Of a stretch of DNA of 52,173 nt, positions 51,195 to 52,173 are shown one piece after another. The DNA is taken from NCBI GenBank assembly GCA_902608305.1, contig CACLNK010000003.1, forward strand, positions 1 through 52,173, read 5' to 3'. The notes beneath the pieces were generated by a model. It did not search any database and had not been told where the DNA came from. It worked only from the letters and a program-made list of their open reading frames with translations. How positions within the stretch are numbered: position 1 is the stretch's first letter; each line of letters begins with the position of its first letter. Source of the DNA: an uncultured Pelagibacteraceae bacterium. Lineage in GTDB: Bacteria; Pseudomonadota; Alphaproteobacteria; Pelagibacterales; Pelagibacteraceae. A program made the position numbers and the translations under genes.

Positions 51195-52139
51195 ATGAAA
51201 AATAAAAAACTAAAAATTTTACTTGCGGCTCCTAGGGGATTTTGTGCTGGTGTTGATAGAGCTATTGAAATTGTAAAAAAAAGTATAAATAAGTTTGGCC
51301 CCCCTGTTTATGTTAGGCATGAAATTGTTCATAATAAATATGTTGTTGATAGTTTAAAAAAAATTGGAGCAATCTTCGTAGAAAAATTAGATGAGGTAAA
51401 AGATAAAACTAGGCCTGTAATATTTTCAGCACATGGCGTTCCTAAATCTGTCCCTGAAAAAGCTAAAAATCTCAACATGGAATATATTGATGCCACCTGT
51501 CCCCTTGTTTCAAAGGTTCATAAAGAAGCTGAAAATTTATATAAAAATAATTACCATATTTTGTTAATTGGTCATCTTAATCACCCAGAGGTAATAGGCA
51601 CTATGGGTCAGCTTATAAAAGGTTCAATTGATTTGATAGAAACAGTTGAAGATGCAAGTAACTATGTAAAAAAAAATGATAAAAAAATTGCTTACGTAAC
51701 ACAAACGACTTTATCGGTTGATGATACCAAAAATATAGTAGCTGTTTTAAAAAGTAAATTTCCAGAAATAAAAGAACCAACAAAAGAAGATATTTGCTAT
51801 GCTACAACTAATCGTCAGGCTGCTGTAAAAAAAATAGCAAAGGACTGCGAAATGTTTTTTATTATTGGTAGTAAAAATTCCTCTAATTCTTTAAGACTGG
51901 TCGAAGTCGCTGAACAAGCTGGGTGTAAGCAATCAGAACTTATTGTTTCTGAAAGCAAAGTGCCAATCGAAAAAATTATTAATTGTTCTACTATAGGAAT
52001 TTCATCTGGTGCATCAGCTCCTGAAGTGTTAGTAAAAAATTTTATTAATCAAATTAAACAAGAGGTTGATGTTGATATTAAAGAAGTAGAAATTATTAAA
52101 GAAAACATAGTATTTAAAACTCCAGGAAAATTGAATTAA
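51195..52139 (+). CDS. ispH: 4-hydroxy-3-methylbut-2-enyl diphosphate reductase
   Basis: IspH performs the last MEP-pathway step, giving isopentenyl and dimethylallyl diphosphate with a [4Fe-4S] cluster. The 314-residue protein has the three cluster cysteines in 'RGFCAGVDRAIEIV' (Cys17), 'DATCPLVSKVH' and 'ICYATTNRQ', plus 'HEIVHNKYVV', 'SAHGVP' and 'GHLNHPEVIGTMGQ'. Start is ATG 54 nt after atpF. The stop is directly followed by the ATG of the next gene. Confidence 0.97.
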   Translation: MKNKKLKILLAAPRGFCAGVDRAIEIVKKSINKFGPPVYVRHEIVHNKYVVDSLKKIGAIFVEKLDEVKDKTRPVIFSAHGVPKSVPEKAKNLNMEYIDATCPLVSKVHKEAENLYKNNYHILLIGHLNHPEVIGTMGQLIKGSIDLIETVEDASNYVKKNDKKIAYVTQTTLSVDDTKNIVAVLKSKFPEIKEPTKEDICYATTNRQAAVKKIAKDCEMFFIIGSKNSSNSLRLVEVAEQAGCKQSELIVSESKVPIEKIINCSTIGISSGASAPEVLVKNFINQIKQEVDVDIKEVEIIKENIVFKTPGKLN

Positions 52140-52173
52140 ATGGCTATATATACTAAAATTTCAAGAAACGACA
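52140..52173 (+). CDS. thrB: Start of a homoserine kinase gene (cut by window edge)
   Basis: Eleven codons are visible, reading 'MAIYTKISRND'. This matches the beginning of alphaproteobacterial ThrB, whose proteins usually open 'MAVYT.vs'. The ispH-thrB order is common in alphaproteobacteria. The ATG abuts the ispH stop codon. The identification rests on very few residues and the neighbour. Confidence 0.6.
   Translation, partial: MAIYTKISRND

Overview
The window is a gene-dense, very AT-rich stretch of bacterial chromosome. Gene content, order and codon bias (poly-A/poly-T runs, Lys/Asn/Ile-rich proteins) point to the alphaproteobacterial SAR11 clade (Pelagibacterales). Supporting marks are: CcrM, the GANTC methyltransferase; separate b and b' subunits in an F0-only ATP synthase cluster (atpI-B-E-F'-F); yqeY-dnaG-rpoD next to divergent carAB; the mutY | DUF721-dsbA-smc arrangement; PetP/PetR-like regulators; and an Rieske/cyt b/cyt c1 petABC operon. 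Intergenic spaces are tiny and many genes overlap by 4 to 23 nt, as expected of a streamlined genome. I see no insertion sequence, prophage, CRISPR array or integrase. Taxonomy is inferred from gene content, not from a search.

Layout. 1-1.4 kb: end of an outer-membrane lipid-transport operon (mlaA partial, mlaC). 1.5-2.8 kb: a small accessory-looking pocket on the minus strand with a repetitive charged coiled-coil protein and a tail-anchored small protein. 2.9-7.3 kb (minus): yqeY-dnaG-rpoD followed within 4 nt by tRNA-Val and then tRNA-Ile. 7.4-11.8 kb: carA-carB. 11.8-13.5 kb (minus): a 2-oxoglutarate/Fe(II) oxygenase and an ELM1-type glycosyltransferase-like protein. 13.5-16.8 kb: guaC, trxB and (minus) aspartate aminotransferase. 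16.9-22.6 kb: a translationally coupled uvrB-folM-folB-uvrC-pgsA operon. 22.6-26 kb: ilvE (minus), then a MarR/OmpR/EnvZ regulatory operon. 26-32.2 kb: ubiK (minus), lgt, a NDUFAF7-type methyltransferase, pgeF, prs, rplY, pth, ychF. 32.2-34.8 kb (minus): petABC. 34.8-36.6 kb: trmL, hemF, greA. 36.6-40.5 kb (minus): a TPR protein, ispE, tRNA-Gln and cca in one run. 40.5-43 kb: a family-4-like uracil-DNA glycosylase, rnhB, ccrM. 43-45.1 kb (minus): an FAD monooxygenase and mutY. 45.1-52.2 kb: dciA-like, dsbA-like, smc, atpI-B-E-F'-F, ispH and the first codons of thrB.

Most genes are core housekeeping: transcription, replication priming, excision and base-excision repair, translation accuracy, pyrimidine/purine/folate/isoprenoid/heme/branched-chain amino-acid synthesis, and the respiratory chain (bc1 plus the F0 motor). 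I found no convincing new multi-gene system. The most unusual items are molecular peculiarities of known genes: a tRNA-Val(GAC) with a rearranged T-loop/D-loop contact, a short SMC in which I see no hinge domain, a pgeF gene without any ATG/GTG/TTG start, tRNA genes embedded at 3-4 nt from protein genes, a cluster of three GANTC sites in front of ccrM, a uracil-DNA glycosylase and a primase that lack most expected metal-binding cysteines, and a fast-evolving repeat protein carrying an exact 62-bp duplication.
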